A DNA stretch of 64,000 nucleotides from Chryseobacterium balustinum (GTDB taxonomy: Bacteria > Bacteroidota > Bacteroidia > Flavobacteriales > Weeksellaceae). Position numbers and translations under genes: made by a program. The stretch's first letter is position 1, and each line of letters opens with the position of its first letter. Under the pieces are notes generated by a model, which searched no databases, was not told the DNA's origin, and saw nothing but the letters and a program-made list of their open reading frames with translations. Below are positions 26,371 to 34,830 of this stretch, one piece after another. The stretch covers positions 1 through 64,000 of the forward strand of contig NZ_FUZE01000013.1 of NCBI RefSeq assembly GCF_900168205.1, read 5' to 3'.

Positions 26371-26862
26371 ATGAAAAAAACAATCACAATGTCTGCCTTA
26401 GCTTTGGCAATATCATTTGGAGCTATTTCGTGTAAAAAGAAAGTTTCTGACGCTGATCTTCAGACGCAGGCAACAACTATTGTAGCAGCTAATCCTACTG
26501 CAACAATTGAAGTAAAAGAAGGCGTTGCCCATCTTGGCGGAACCTTTGCAACTCAGGCTGAAAAAGACGCTACTATAAAATCTCTGAAAGAAATAAAAGG
26601 TGTAAAAGATGTACATGATATGGCAACTGTAGAAGTTGCTCCACCTCCACCACCGCCTGTAGAAACTGCTTCAGCTGTAGACCCTATGATTCAGCAAAAA
26701 GTACAGGATGCTGTGAAAGATTTCCCTTCTGTAAAAGTAGAAGTCGTAAACAACGAATTAACCCTTACAGGAAATGTTTCTTCAGTTCAAGCTAGAAAAA
26801 TTAAAGAATCTGTAGATGCTTTAAAAGTTGGAAAATATAACAATAACTTAGTGGTAAAATAA
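26371..26862 (+). CDS. Lipoprotein with two BON domains
   Basis: The 163-aa product has a lipoprotein signal (LALAISFGAISCKKK; the cysteine is at about residue 21). Two BON domains are separated by a proline run (VAPPPPPPVET): the first, about 28-88, contains ATIEVKEGVAHLGGTFATQA, and the second, about 105-163, contains VKVEVVNNELTLTGNVSSVQ. BON domains bind phospholipid or membrane surfaces and protect against osmotic or envelope stress (as in OsmY and DolP). It is followed 6 bp later by the BON/SH3 gene, clearly one operon. It likely resides in the periplasm, attached to a membrane. Confidence 0.88.
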   Translation: MKKTITMSALALAISFGAISCKKKVSDADLQTQATTIVAANPTATIEVKEGVAHLGGTFATQAEKDATIKSLKEIKGVKDVHDMATVEVAPPPPPPVETASAVDPMIQQKVQDAVKDFPSVKVEVVNNELTLTGNVSSVQARKIKESVDALKVGKYNNNLVVK

Positions 26863-26868
26863 TTAAAG

Positions 26869-27288
26869 ATGAGCACATTACAAGATAAATATTCAAGCGT
26901 AGTTGCTGCTGCTCAGTCTGCAGGAGTTTCAAATCTACAAGTTCAGGAGCAAGACGGTATTCTTTATGTTTCTGGAAACGCATCAAATACAGCGACAAAA
27001 GACGCTGTTTGGAACGCTTTAGGAGCAATTGATTCTACCTATTCTGCAACTGATATTAATATTGATGTACAGGTTGCAGGTCTTGCAGCAGGTGCCAATC
27101 TTACGGTTGCTACTGAAGATTCTAATCTAAACATTAGACAAGAGCCTTCTACTGAAGCTGCTGTTGTAGGAAAAGCGGCTAAAGGAGCTTCTGTAACTTT
27201 AGTTGAGCAAACTTCAGACGATTGGTGGAAAGTAAAAACTGCCGATGGACAGGAAGGTTATGCATACTCAAGATATTTGAAAGCATAA
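26869..27288 (+). CDS. BON-like and bacterial SH3 (SH3b) domain protein
   Basis: The 139-aa protein has an N-terminal BON-like half (VSNLQVQEQDGILYVSGNAS, about 1-70) and a C-terminal SH3b domain (about 78-139: LNIRQEPSTEAAVVGKAAKG, then DDWWKVKTADGQEGYAYSRY). SH3b domains usually bind peptidoglycan. It lacks a signal peptide, which is odd for a wall-binding module. Cytoplasmic LysM/BON homologues (the YgaU type) are known, so it may be cytosolic. It is translated from an ATG 6 bp after the BON lipoprotein stop and followed by a strong terminator. Confidence 0.82.
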   Translation: MSTLQDKYSSVVAAAQSAGVSNLQVQEQDGILYVSGNASNTATKDAVWNALGAIDSTYSATDINIDVQVAGLAAGANLTVATEDSNLNIRQEPSTEAAVVGKAAKGASVTLVEQTSDDWWKVKTADGQEGYAYSRYLKA

Positions 27289-27315
27289 TTTCTAAATTAA
27301 GTTTAAAAAATACGA

Positions 27316-27343
27316 AACATCCCAATAAAGGGATGTTTTTTTT
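27316..27343 (+). terminator. Terminator of the BON operon
   Basis: An 8-bp stem, AACATCCC/GGGATGTT (27316-27337), with a 6-base loop and eight following Ts. Confidence 0.85.
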
Positions 27344-27345
27344 AT

Positions 27346-27353
27346 TACTTTTG
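27346..27353 (+). promoter_or_regulatory. -7 box (TACTTTTG) for the barrel gene at 27372
   Basis: TACTTTTG fits TAnnTTTG and lies directly behind the T-tract of the preceding terminator, 18 bp before the ATG. The terminator and the next promoter are packed together, and a very short 5' leader is expected. Confidence 0.5.
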
Positions 27354-27371
27354 CGCCTTAAACATCTATAA

Positions 27372-30143
27372 ATGGGGAAAAAGTTTTGGTTACTGTTCTT
27401 TGTAGTCAGCAATTTATTATTAAATGCACAAAAATTAAGCATAGACGGAAAAGTTTTAAACTTTGAAAAAAAACCAATTGAAAATGTCACCGTTTATTTA
27501 TTGAAACAAAAAGATTCCTCCATTGTCAATTATACGCCAACCAACAGCGAAGGAAAATTCTCTCTAAAAACTGATGAGTTCTCAGAATCGACTATTCTAA
27601 AAATTGATGCTGAAAAATATATAACGTACTCAAAAAGTTTTGATGTTATTAAACAATCGGTTTCGCTTGGAGAAATTGAACTGGAAAAAAACTCTGTTCA
27701 AAATATTGAAGAAGTAACAATTACAGCTTCGCCTGTTAAAATTAAAAAAGATACGATCGAGTTTAATGCTTCTGCGATAAAAGTAAGACCAGACAGTAAA
27801 ATTGAAGAACTTTTAAAACAAATTCCCGGAGTTGAAATTAGTAATGAAGGAAAAATTACGGTCAATGGGAAAGAAGTTGACCAAATCATGATCAACGGAA
27901 AACCATTTTTCGATAAAGATGGAAAAATTGCATTACAAAATCTTCCGGCAGATATTATTAAAAATATTCAGTTTACCACTACGAAAACTAAGGAAGAAGA
28001 ATTGAGTGGCAAAGCTGCGAAATCGAATAAAACGACCATCAATTTTAATATTGATGAAAAGAAAAACAAAGGTCTTTTATCCCGACTGACCGCAGGATAT
28101 GGTTCTGATGAACGCTATGAAGGCAGTTTGCTTTTAAGTTATTTTAAAAAAGATACCAAGATCAGTCTTTTGGCTTCGTCAAACAATATCAATTCTCAGG
28201 GGTTTTCTAATGATGAGGTTTTCGACAGCATGGGACACGGAAGAAATTCATGGCTTATGCAGGGCGGATCTGTAGTTTCAGAAGGCGGAAATACCTATTA
28301 CACTTCAGGCGGAAACAATACAAAAGGAATTCAGAGAAGTACAACTATTGGTCTAAACTACAGCGATAAGTTTGATAAAAATTCAGATTTGGAAACTTTA
28401 AGTTTAATGCATCGGAATAATAATTTAGAAACAAGATCTAAAGTTTCAAGAACGACATTACTTCCTGATTTTACTTTAAAAACTAACTCCGAAAGCAATG
28501 GCGAAAACGAAACGAAGCAATATAATTTTGACACCTCTTTAAGAATTAAAATTGATAGCCTTACCAATTTTTATTTCTCACCGAATTTCTCAAGATCGGA
28601 AAGTTTTAGTTTCAATAATTCAAAATCATCTACTCTAAAAGACAATTTACTTCTTAACGAAAGTGACTCTTACACGAGTAATAAATCTGAAAGCAATTCA
28701 TTTTCACCTAATCTTTATTTTTCAAGAAAGTTTAAGAAAAAAGGCCGTGTTTTTTCTTCTAATATAAATACTACTATTTCAGAATCTAAAAGAGAAAACA
28801 CCAATAGATCTCAAACAATTTTCTACCAAACCACAGATCCGAACGATATAAGAAATCAAATTTCCAAGACAAAAAATCAAACCAACAGATATCGTTTTAC
28901 AACCGCCTATTCTGAACCCTTATCCGATTCATCAAATGTAACTGTAAGCCTAGCTTACGAAAGTAAATTAACCAGAAATTTAAGGGACGTCAATGATCTT
29001 GATTTGAGTAGCGGACAGTATTCTGACTATAATGATGCTTTATCTAATACGATGAGCCAAAAAAACAATCAATTTAAACCTGAAATATCTTATGAACTCA
29101 TTAAAAAGAGAATCAATTTCTGGGCATCGGCAGGTTTGGATATTACAGATATGAATGTTAACTCGTTTTTCAACAGTCAGCGATACGACTTCCAAAACAA
29201 CTTTGCACTACCGAGCTATAGTATGAATCTTCAATATCAGTTTTCAGACAATAAAAGTCTGAGTATTTACAATAGCGCAGATTTTTCGATTCCTACTGCA
29301 GAACAGCTCACTCCGTTTACAGATAATATCAATCCTTTGGTTACTTATCAGGGAAATCCAGATTTGAAAAACAGGTGGCAAAACTCATCTTATATTTACT
29401 ACAGCAATTATAATATCTTGAAAAACATGAATTATTATATGAATTTAAGTTTTAATTACTATAATAATGATGTGTCTAACTATTCTTATTATGACGATTC
29501 CGGGAAACAATTTGTGACTTACGCCAATGTAAGCGGAAACAAATATGTAAACGTTGGCGGTGGTTTTTCTAAAACATTCAAGTGGAAGCAGAATAAACTT
29601 ACTTTAAGTCCGAGATTTAATATGAATTATGGCTACAACAGAGGTTTCATCAATGCAGATCAGTTTACCAGCAAAACTTACAGCATCAATCCGAGCTTTA
29701 ATTTCACTTATGAATTAAAAGATAAAATCACCATCAAACCATCTTATTCTTTAGGATATAATTTCTCAGAATACAAAAATTACAGCGTTGGAAATGTGAA
29801 AACCAGCAACCAGATTTTAAAGATGGAGCTTACTAATTATGCTTTTAAAAGTAAACTTGTTTTCGGAAATGATTTTGAATACAATACCACTTCAAACATT
29901 GCACCCGGTTTCAAAAGAGATTTCTACTTCTGGAACACCAGTTTAGGATATTCATTCTTTAACAAACAGCTGACTGCAAAAGTAAAAGTATATGATGTAT
30001 TGAATCAAAACCAAAGTGTAAGACGTACCATTACCAACACTTATTTTGAAGACAGAGAAGATTTAATTCTAAAACGTTATATCATGTTTTCTTTAACCAT
30101 GAAACTCAATAAATTTGCAGGAAAGAAAGCTGAAGTAAAATAA
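27372..30143 (+). CDS. Outer-membrane TonB-dependent-receptor-like barrel
   Basis: The 923-aa exported protein has the signal peptide GKKFWLLFFVVSNLLLNAQ. An N-terminal carboxypeptidase-regulatory-like domain (about 22-105, LSIDGKVLNFEKKPIENVTV) is followed by a plug-like region (about 110-230: IKVRPDSKIEELLKQIPGVE ... VNGKEVDQIMINGKPFFDKD) and a long barrel of alternating aromatic strands (LSFNYYNNDVSNYSYYDD) ending with MFSLTMKLNKFAGKKAEVK. The architecture is that of a TonB-dependent receptor paralogue with an OMP_b-brl domain and no TonB box. It is distinct in sequence from the barrel at 18163-20505. Ligand unknown. Single gene with its own promoter and terminator. Confidence 0.87.
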   Translation: MGKKFWLLFFVVSNLLLNAQKLSIDGKVLNFEKKPIENVTVYLLKQKDSSIVNYTPTNSEGKFSLKTDEFSESTILKIDAEKYITYSKSFDVIKQSVSLGEIELEKNSVQNIEEVTITASPVKIKKDTIEFNASAIKVRPDSKIEELLKQIPGVEISNEGKITVNGKEVDQIMINGKPFFDKDGKIALQNLPADIIKNIQFTTTKTKEEELSGKAAKSNKTTINFNIDEKKNKGLLSRLTAGYGSDERYEGSLLLSYFKKDTKISLLASSNNINSQGFSNDEVFDSMGHGRNSWLMQGGSVVSEGGNTYYTSGGNNTKGIQRSTTIGLNYSDKFDKNSDLETLSLMHRNNNLETRSKVSRTTLLPDFTLKTNSESNGENETKQYNFDTSLRIKIDSLTNFYFSPNFSRSESFSFNNSKSSTLKDNLLLNESDSYTSNKSESNSFSPNLYFSRKFKKKGRVFSSNINTTISESKRENTNRSQTIFYQTTDPNDIRNQISKTKNQTNRYRFTTAYSEPLSDSSNVTVSLAYESKLTRNLRDVNDLDLSSGQYSDYNDALSNTMSQKNNQFKPEISYELIKKRINFWASAGLDITDMNVNSFFNSQRYDFQNNFALPSYSMNLQYQFSDNKSLSIYNSADFSIPTAEQLTPFTDNINPLVTYQGNPDLKNRWQNSSYIYYSNYNILKNMNYYMNLSFNYYNNDVSNYSYYDDSGKQFVTYANVSGNKYVNVGGGFSKTFKWKQNKLTLSPRFNMNYGYNRGFINADQFTSKTYSINPSFNFTYELKDKITIKPSYSLGYNFSEYKNYSVGNVKTSNQILKMELTNYAFKSKLVFGNDFEYNTTSNIAPGFKRDFYFWNTSLGYSFFNKQLTAKVKVYDVLNQNQSVRRTITNTYFEDREDLILKRYIMFSLTMKLNKFAGKKAEVK

Positions 30144-30160
30144 AACACGATCATTATAAA

Positions 30161-30194
30161 AAAATAACCGGAGAATATTTTCCGGTTATTTTTG
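30161..30194 (+). terminator. Terminator after the barrel gene
   Basis: The stem AAATAACCGGA/TCCGGTTATTT (30162-30191) has A- and T-tracts on both sides, so it could work in both directions. It lies about 20 bp after the stop. Confidence 0.85.
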
Positions 30195-30256
30195 TTTTAA
30201 AATTGATATTGTACTCAATCCATTACTGTCCGTTTTGAAAAATTTTGATTGTAGAT

Positions 30257-30380
30257 TCGTCAATTCGAGTGTCCCGATGAAATCGGGATGTATCGAGAAT
30301 CAGTGAACAGAAGCACAAAACCTGTTTCCATCAAAAACTTCTCGATACGATTTTTTTCAAAAATCTACTCGAACTGACGA
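30257..30380. repeat. MITE-like palindromic intergenic element
   Basis: The outer arms TCGTCAATTCGAGT (30257-30270) and ACTCGAACTGACGA (30367-30380) pair with one mismatch. Inside lie a CCCGAT-GAA-ATCGGG hairpin (30273-30287) and a second pair, TATCGAGAA (30291-30299) with TTCTCGATA (30339-30347). The nested symmetry and absence of an ORF fit a small dispersed repeat. Only one full copy is seen in this window. Confidence 0.65.
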
Positions 30381-30410
30381 AAATAAACCAAATGTACAAC
30401 GAGTTATTAA

Positions 30411-31115
30411 TTATTCAGGTTCTTCATTATTTTTCTTTCTCGCAACAGCAGAATTTTTCGCGGCTTTTACCAACTCATTGATTTCCGCATAAGCATCTTT
30501 CCAATCGGGAACCTCTTTCATAGCGGTGAGTATGTTAAAATAAGATCTCAACGTTTTTTCTAAACTTCGGCGCACTGATGAGGCGCTTTGCATTTGCCGA
30601 AGACCTGCATTAGCTTCTGTCTGTTCTTCGAAAATATCTTCAAAATATTCATGCTTAGTCTTCATCTCAGCAAAAGCAACAGATAAAGACAAATTGGCGA
30701 TTTTCTGAATATTTGCAGGAAGTTCCAGTTCTTCGATCAGTTTTTTCATCTGAGCCGTTTGCGAAGAATAGCTCATTCGGTCAAGGTCTAAACCAAATTG
30801 TACAAAAATCTGATACAAGTCCTCCGCATCCTGATAATTCGGCACCGAAACAACCTGCCGATAGCCGTTCAGAAAAGCTTTTATAACACTGAAGGCAACA
30901 TCTCTGTCATGGTCTGCCGCTGCTACATCCTTCCCTTTTCCGCTAAAAGTTTTCTTGGTATACACCGCATCATAATCTGCATAATGCGTGGTGAGTTCGT
31001 TCATCAAAGGATGATTGGTCAAAACCGGGTATTTTCCGGAAGTCGAAACAGTGAGTGTTCTTTCTGTGAGCGTCGCCAAATCTTTGGTGCTTACTCTTTG
31101 TAGTGAAATTTTCAT
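30411..31115 (-). CDS. DUF6261-like protein of unknown function
   Basis: The 234-aa, mostly helical protein starts ISLQRVSTKDLATLTERTL and has HDRDVAFSVIKAFLNGY and LYQIFVQFGLDLDRMSYSSQ. A Glu-rich middle and a basic, hydrophilic end (SAVARKKNNEEPE) follow. It has no signal peptide or membrane helix. The pattern resembles DUF6261, a family widespread in Chryseobacterium and Bacteroides with no known role; the assignment is by recollection of the sequence style. Its upstream region carries the unusual four-fold 42-bp repeat array, which makes its control worth attention. Confidence 0.65.
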   Translation of the reverse strand: MKISLQRVSTKDLATLTERTLTVSTSGKYPVLTNHPLMNELTTHYADYDAVYTKKTFSGKGKDVAAADHDRDVAFSVIKAFLNGYRQVVSVPNYQDAEDLYQIFVQFGLDLDRMSYSSQTAQMKKLIEELELPANIQKIANLSLSVAFAEMKTKHEYFEDIFEEQTEANAGLRQMQSASSVRRSLEKTLRSYFNILTAMKEVPDWKDAYAEINELVKAAKNSAVARKKNNEEPE

Positions 31116-31181
31116 ACGTCAAATGTGTTTTATGATTAATAATTAAAAAAATTACTTCTATCAAATATAAAATAAATTGCA

Positions 31182-31349
31182 TGTAAATACAAACACTGTT
31201 GTTTGAACTCAATGTATGTTGATTGTAAGCACAAACATCCCTGTTTCAATTCAATGTCAATTGATTTTGAATACAAACAACCCTGTTTGGACTTAATGTA
31301 AACTGATTGTGAGGACAAACATGGGTGTTTGGAGTTAATGTATGATGAG
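31182..31349. repeat. Four imperfect tandem repeats of 42 bp
   Basis: Units start at 31182, 31224, 31266 and 31308, each 42 bp. The shared core is ACAAACA-N4-TGTTT followed by AATGTA and TGAT. Each unit has a short dyad (AAACA...TGTTT). The array lies 67 bp upstream of the DUF6261-like start (minus strand) and 150 bp upstream of the plus-strand membrane gene. The minus strand is open through the array (31318-31136) and would encode a 14-residue repeat (KQGCL-type), probably by chance, because 42 is a multiple of three. Confidence 0.8.
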
Positions 31350-31499
31350 TTTGAATAGGAATATTTAAATACATCTTATTTTTTGTAGGAATGAGGAAAA
31401 CCGTAAAATTAAACAGATAGTAGTTGTATATTTGGTTGTTTACTATTTAATTTGTTATATAAAATTATCCAACTTCAAAATAAATTAAAACTTTAAAGA

Positions 31500-31859
31500 A
31501 TGAAAAAAACTTTACTTTATATTTTTGCTATTCCTCTCGGTTTAATTGCGTCAATTATCTTACCAGCAATTTTCTCTAAAGTTTTAGTATTTTTTATTCC
31601 TTTTGAAAGCTTGAATAACTTTATAGATAAATATGTAATAACAATTCTATGCGGTTGGATTGCGATTGGAATAACTGCCTTAATTGCTCCTTCAAGAAAA
31701 ATTCTTTTTGCAGGTTTAATGCTAATATTAAATATTATTGCTACAATTTGGATGTTTACTAATGGTGATAATTTTAATTACTTTTTTATTATTGGAGGTG
31801 TTCTTGCATTTGTGTTTGTGATAATAAATAAAAAAGAATTATCAGCAAAAGACAATTAA
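31500..31859 (+). CDS. Small integral membrane protein, unknown
   Basis: The 119-aa hydrophobic protein has about four transmembrane helices (TLLYIFAIPLGLIASIILPA; VITILCGWIAIGITALIA; ILFAGLMLILNIIATIWMF; YFFIIGGVLAFVFVIIN) and short lysine-rich ends. I do not recognise a family. It precedes the RX4H-motif gene by 31 bp on the same strand, so the two may be cotranscribed. Codon use is very AT-rich, as for its neighbour, suggesting accessory DNA. Confidence 0.65.
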   Translation: MKKTLLYIFAIPLGLIASIILPAIFSKVLVFFIPFESLNNFIDKYVITILCGWIAIGITALIAPSRKILFAGLMLILNIIATIWMFTNGDNFNYFFIIGGVLAFVFVIINKKELSAKDN

Positions 31860-31890
31860 TAATTTTATATAATATATAACAATACATTAG

Positions 31891-32487
31891 ATGATTTTAA
31901 AAGGTCTCGTTTTATATCAAAAAGACGAAAAATATATTTATCTTAATGACTTGCATATCTATTATGATAATTTGAAAAATCTTTTTGAACATTTAGTTTT
32001 AAATGAAATTGAGTTTTTAAATTTTTCATATATAGCACTAAGCTCTAGCACGTTAGAAGCTTCATTAAATCAAGTTATATTTGATTACTATTTAAACAAA
32101 TTTGGACCAATCGAATACAAGAAATATTTTGATGGAATAATTAACATAAGTTTCAAAAGTAAATTGTACATCTTGCCAACCATTATAAGTGATTCCAAGT
32201 TGAAATTTAATAATGAAACTTTTATAATAAAGAAATTAGAAGAACTAATATCAATTAGAAATAAACAATTGCATCGTAAACCTTACTTGGAACGTATTGA
32301 ATATGATTTTGATTCTTTAAACGAAGGTGATCCTTTAAACGTAAAGGTCAGTGAGAACATTTTAAGTATTAAGAAAAAAGATTGTATACAAATTAATGAA
32401 GCATTATTAAAGTTTAAAGAGCTTTTTCTAGACCCTTATTTTGAAGGAAAAGTTGAAAAAAATGAACTTTTGATTGAAGTGCATTAG
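31891..32487 (+). CDS. Unknown protein with a possible HEPN-type RX4H motif
   Basis: The 198-aa soluble, helical protein is rich in Lys, Ile and Leu. Residues about 20-75 form long helices (YDNLKNLFEHLVLNEIEFL and SSSTLEASLNQVIFDYYL). The stretch LEELISIRNKQLHRKPYLE at about 118-136 contains R-N-K-Q-L-H, an exact RX4H arrangement with a polar residue after Arg, as in HEPN ribonucleases, preceded by helices of suitable spacing. No nucleotidyltransferase (MNT) antitoxin partner is adjacent; the only close neighbour is the small membrane protein upstream. The HEPN idea rests on one motif and helix content only. REP-like palindromes follow directly after the stop. Confidence 0.5.
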   Translation: MILKGLVLYQKDEKYIYLNDLHIYYDNLKNLFEHLVLNEIEFLNFSYIALSSSTLEASLNQVIFDYYLNKFGPIEYKKYFDGIINISFKSKLYILPTIISDSKLKFNNETFIIKKLEELISIRNKQLHRKPYLERIEYDFDSLNEGDPLNVKVSENILSIKKKDCIQINEALLKFKELFLDPYFEGKVEKNELLIEVH

Positions 32488-32497
32488 AAATCCCCAA

Positions 32498-32562
32498 GCT
32501 GCCGCGAGCATCTTGCTCGTGCTCATCATAAAAGCAGACACAAGCGTGACGCTTGCGCCAGC
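32498..32562. repeat. Paired REP-like palindromes in opposite orientation
   Basis: The first hairpin begins GCTGCCGCGAGC (32498) with stem GAGCA-TCT-TGCTC. The second, GACACAAGCG-TGA-CGCTTG (32537-32557), ends GCGCCAGC (32562). The reverse complement of the second resembles the first, so the two form a head-to-head pair like a BIME. GC content is far above the surroundings. Confidence 0.7.
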
Positions 32563-32692
32563 AAAACCAATCATTAAGATATACAAAAAAGACCGAAATT
32601 TCTTCTGGTCTTTTTCAGTATCATCATTTCATTTTTCAAACAATAACTACCAAAACTATTTAATCATTAAATTAGCATCAAAATTTTTATCA

Positions 32693-34552
32693 ATGAAGAA
32701 CTACTTTTCAATGTTGTTGATGTTTTTGTTTTTTGTAGGAACTGCGCAAAACACACCGCCAAAAGACACGTATGTAAAAGACAATTACACCAAACAGGAA
32801 TTTTATATTCCGATGCGTGATGGTACAAAATTATTTACGGCGGTTTACATTCCGAAAGATATTTCCAATAAAAATAAATATCCTTTCTTGATGCAAAGAA
32901 CCTGCTACAGTATTGCGCCATACGGTGAAAATGAATACAAACAGAGAATTGGCCCAAATCAGTTTTTAATGATAGACAAATACATTTTTGTGTATCAGGA
33001 TGTTCGCGGAAGATATATGAGTGAAGGAATTTTCACCAATATGACACCACAGGTCGAAAGAAAAACCAAGAAAGATATTGATGAAAGTACAGATACCTAC
33101 GACACGGTAGAATATTTAGTTAAAAACATCAAACACAACAACGGAAAAGTCGGTCAGTTTGGAACTTCATATCCAGGATTCTACACTGCGGTAGGAACTT
33201 TGGCACAACATCCGGCTTTGGTGGCATCTTCTCCACAGGCTCCAATTTCAGATTTCTGGAATGACGATTTTATGCACAATGGAAAATTTATGTTAGGCTA
33301 TTTCAGAACTTTCCCGGTTTTCGGAATTCAGAAAACAAAAGCTGAAAACAAAGCGTGGTACATGGATACTTTCGTGAAACAAACTTCTGAAGACGGTTTA
33401 AAATTCTTCCGAGAGATGGGAACTTTGAAAGATGGTTATGACAAATATTATAAAGACAATTTCTTCATGACTGAAATTATGAATCATCCCAATTTTGATG
33501 AATTCTGGCAGAAAAGAAATCTTTTGCCCCATCTTAAAAACATCAATCATGCAGTGATGACCGTGGGTGGATGGTTTGATGCAGAAGATCTTTCAGGGCC
33601 TTTAAATATTTACAAAACCATTGAAAAAACAAGTCCGAAAGCTAAAAACACCATCGTGATGGGACCATTTTCTCACGGAGGTTGGGGACGCGAAGAAGGA
33701 AAACATTTTCATAATCAAATTTACTTCGGAGACAGCATCGCAACGTATTATCAGAAAAATGTTGAAACAAAATTCTTCAATCATTACCTAAAAGGAAATA
33801 CAAAACAGGATGCCGGTTTGCCGGAAGCTTTGATGTATGACACAGGAGCAAAGCAATGGAGAGAATTTGCAACGTATCCACCAAAAGAAGCTAAAAAAGT
33901 TAGTTTTTATTTAGCTAACGGAACTTTAAAAAATTCTTCACAACAAGGATTTTCAGAATATTACAGTGATCCAAACAATCCTGTTTTAAGTTCTGATAAC
34001 CTGAAAGATTTTAACGGATTTACGCCAAGAAATTACATGTCGGAAGATCAAAGGTTTGCTGTCGGAAGACCGGATGTCTTGACTTTTACCACAGACATTT
34101 TAACGGAAGATCTTACTTTCGCAGGAGAAATCATGGCTAAATTAAATATCGCTTCAACTTCCACCGATGCAGATTTCGCAGTGAAATTGATCGATGTTTA
34201 TCCTGAAGATTTTAAACCCACTGAAAAGAAAGACGGCGTGATCTACGGAAATTACCATCAGATGGTAAGAAGTGAAATTATGCCTGCAAGATTCAGAAAC
34301 TCCAGAGAAAAAGGGGAAGCTTTAGTTGCCAATCAGAAAACTGCCGTGAATTTCAGACTACAGGATGTGGTTCATACTTTCAAGAAAGGACATAAAATTC
34401 AGATTCAAATCAGCTCAACATGGTTTCCATTATTTGCCATTAATTCTCAGAAATTTTTAGACAACCCAAATTTTGCTACGAAAGAAGATTATACTAAAGC
34501 GTTTATTAAGGTTTTTGAAGATTCTTCGATTGAAGTTGAGGTTTTGAAATAA
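32693..34552 (+). CDS. Secreted CocE/NonD family hydrolase (X-Pro dipeptidyl-peptidase S15 fold)
   Basis: The start at the ATG at 32693 (MKNYFSMLLMFLFFVGTAQ) gives a proper signal peptide and 619 aa; upstream frame without signal is discarded. The alpha/beta hydrolase domain shows YIPMRDGTKLFTAVYIP, the oxyanion region QDVRGRYMSEG, nucleophile Ser in GQFGTSYPGFYTAV, an Asp in GGWFDAEDLSGPLNIY and the catalytic His in GPFSHGGWG. A C-terminal galactose-binding-like beta domain (FAGEIMAKLNIASTSTDADF) follows. These enzymes cleave esters, glutaryl amides or X-Pro peptides in the periplasm. A copy of its last about 30 codons is repeated 376 bp downstream, but the gene itself is intact. Confidence 0.93.
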   Translation: MKNYFSMLLMFLFFVGTAQNTPPKDTYVKDNYTKQEFYIPMRDGTKLFTAVYIPKDISNKNKYPFLMQRTCYSIAPYGENEYKQRIGPNQFLMIDKYIFVYQDVRGRYMSEGIFTNMTPQVERKTKKDIDESTDTYDTVEYLVKNIKHNNGKVGQFGTSYPGFYTAVGTLAQHPALVASSPQAPISDFWNDDFMHNGKFMLGYFRTFPVFGIQKTKAENKAWYMDTFVKQTSEDGLKFFREMGTLKDGYDKYYKDNFFMTEIMNHPNFDEFWQKRNLLPHLKNINHAVMTVGGWFDAEDLSGPLNIYKTIEKTSPKAKNTIVMGPFSHGGWGREEGKHFHNQIYFGDSIATYYQKNVETKFFNHYLKGNTKQDAGLPEALMYDTGAKQWREFATYPPKEAKKVSFYLANGTLKNSSQQGFSEYYSDPNNPVLSSDNLKDFNGFTPRNYMSEDQRFAVGRPDVLTFTTDILTEDLTFAGEIMAKLNIASTSTDADFAVKLIDVYPEDFKPTEKKDGVIYGNYHQMVRSEIMPARFRNSREKGEALVANQKTAVNFRLQDVVHTFKKGHKIQIQISSTWFPLFAINSQKFLDNPNFATKEDYTKAFIKVFEDSSIEVEVLK

Positions 34553-34830
34553 CGATAAAAGCTGTTCGATGTGAACAGCTTTTTTGTTGTTTATTCTCTC
34601 GCAGATTTTGCAGATAACGTAGATCTTTTTAAACACAATCATCTGCGAAATTTGCTTAATCTGCGAGAGAAAATTCTGCTTCAAATTTGTCATTCCGTAG
34701 GAATCTAAGCTTTATTTTTAAAATTTAAATTCTAATAAATGAGTCCAGATTCCTACGGAATGACAAACTTAACTTTACAAACTTTACGTTAAAAAAAGTT
34801 CATTCCTCAATAGTTCTAAAAGTCAGATTC
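34455..34830. repeat. Tandem duplication, unit 1 (about 376 bp)
   Basis: This unit spans the last about 32 codons of the CocE gene, its terminator, a TCTCTCGCAGATT...AATCTGCGAGAGA palindrome, a TTTGTCATTCCGTAGGAATCT palindrome (arms 34686-34706 and 34747-34767) and a copy of the end of alkB (near 34801-34830: CTCAATAGTTCTAAAAGTCA). Unit 2 starts at 34831 with the same order. Confidence 0.85.
34557..34585 (+). terminator. Terminator of the CocE-type gene
   Basis: AAAAGCTGTTC pairs with GAACAGCTTTT, with a 5-base loop and a T-run, beginning 5 bp after the stop codon. Confidence 0.85.

Noticed and set aside
31182..31349. CRISPR array
   Set aside because: The repeats are 42 bp directly adjoining with no unique spacers and with internal drift, so the array is tandem, not repeat-spacer.
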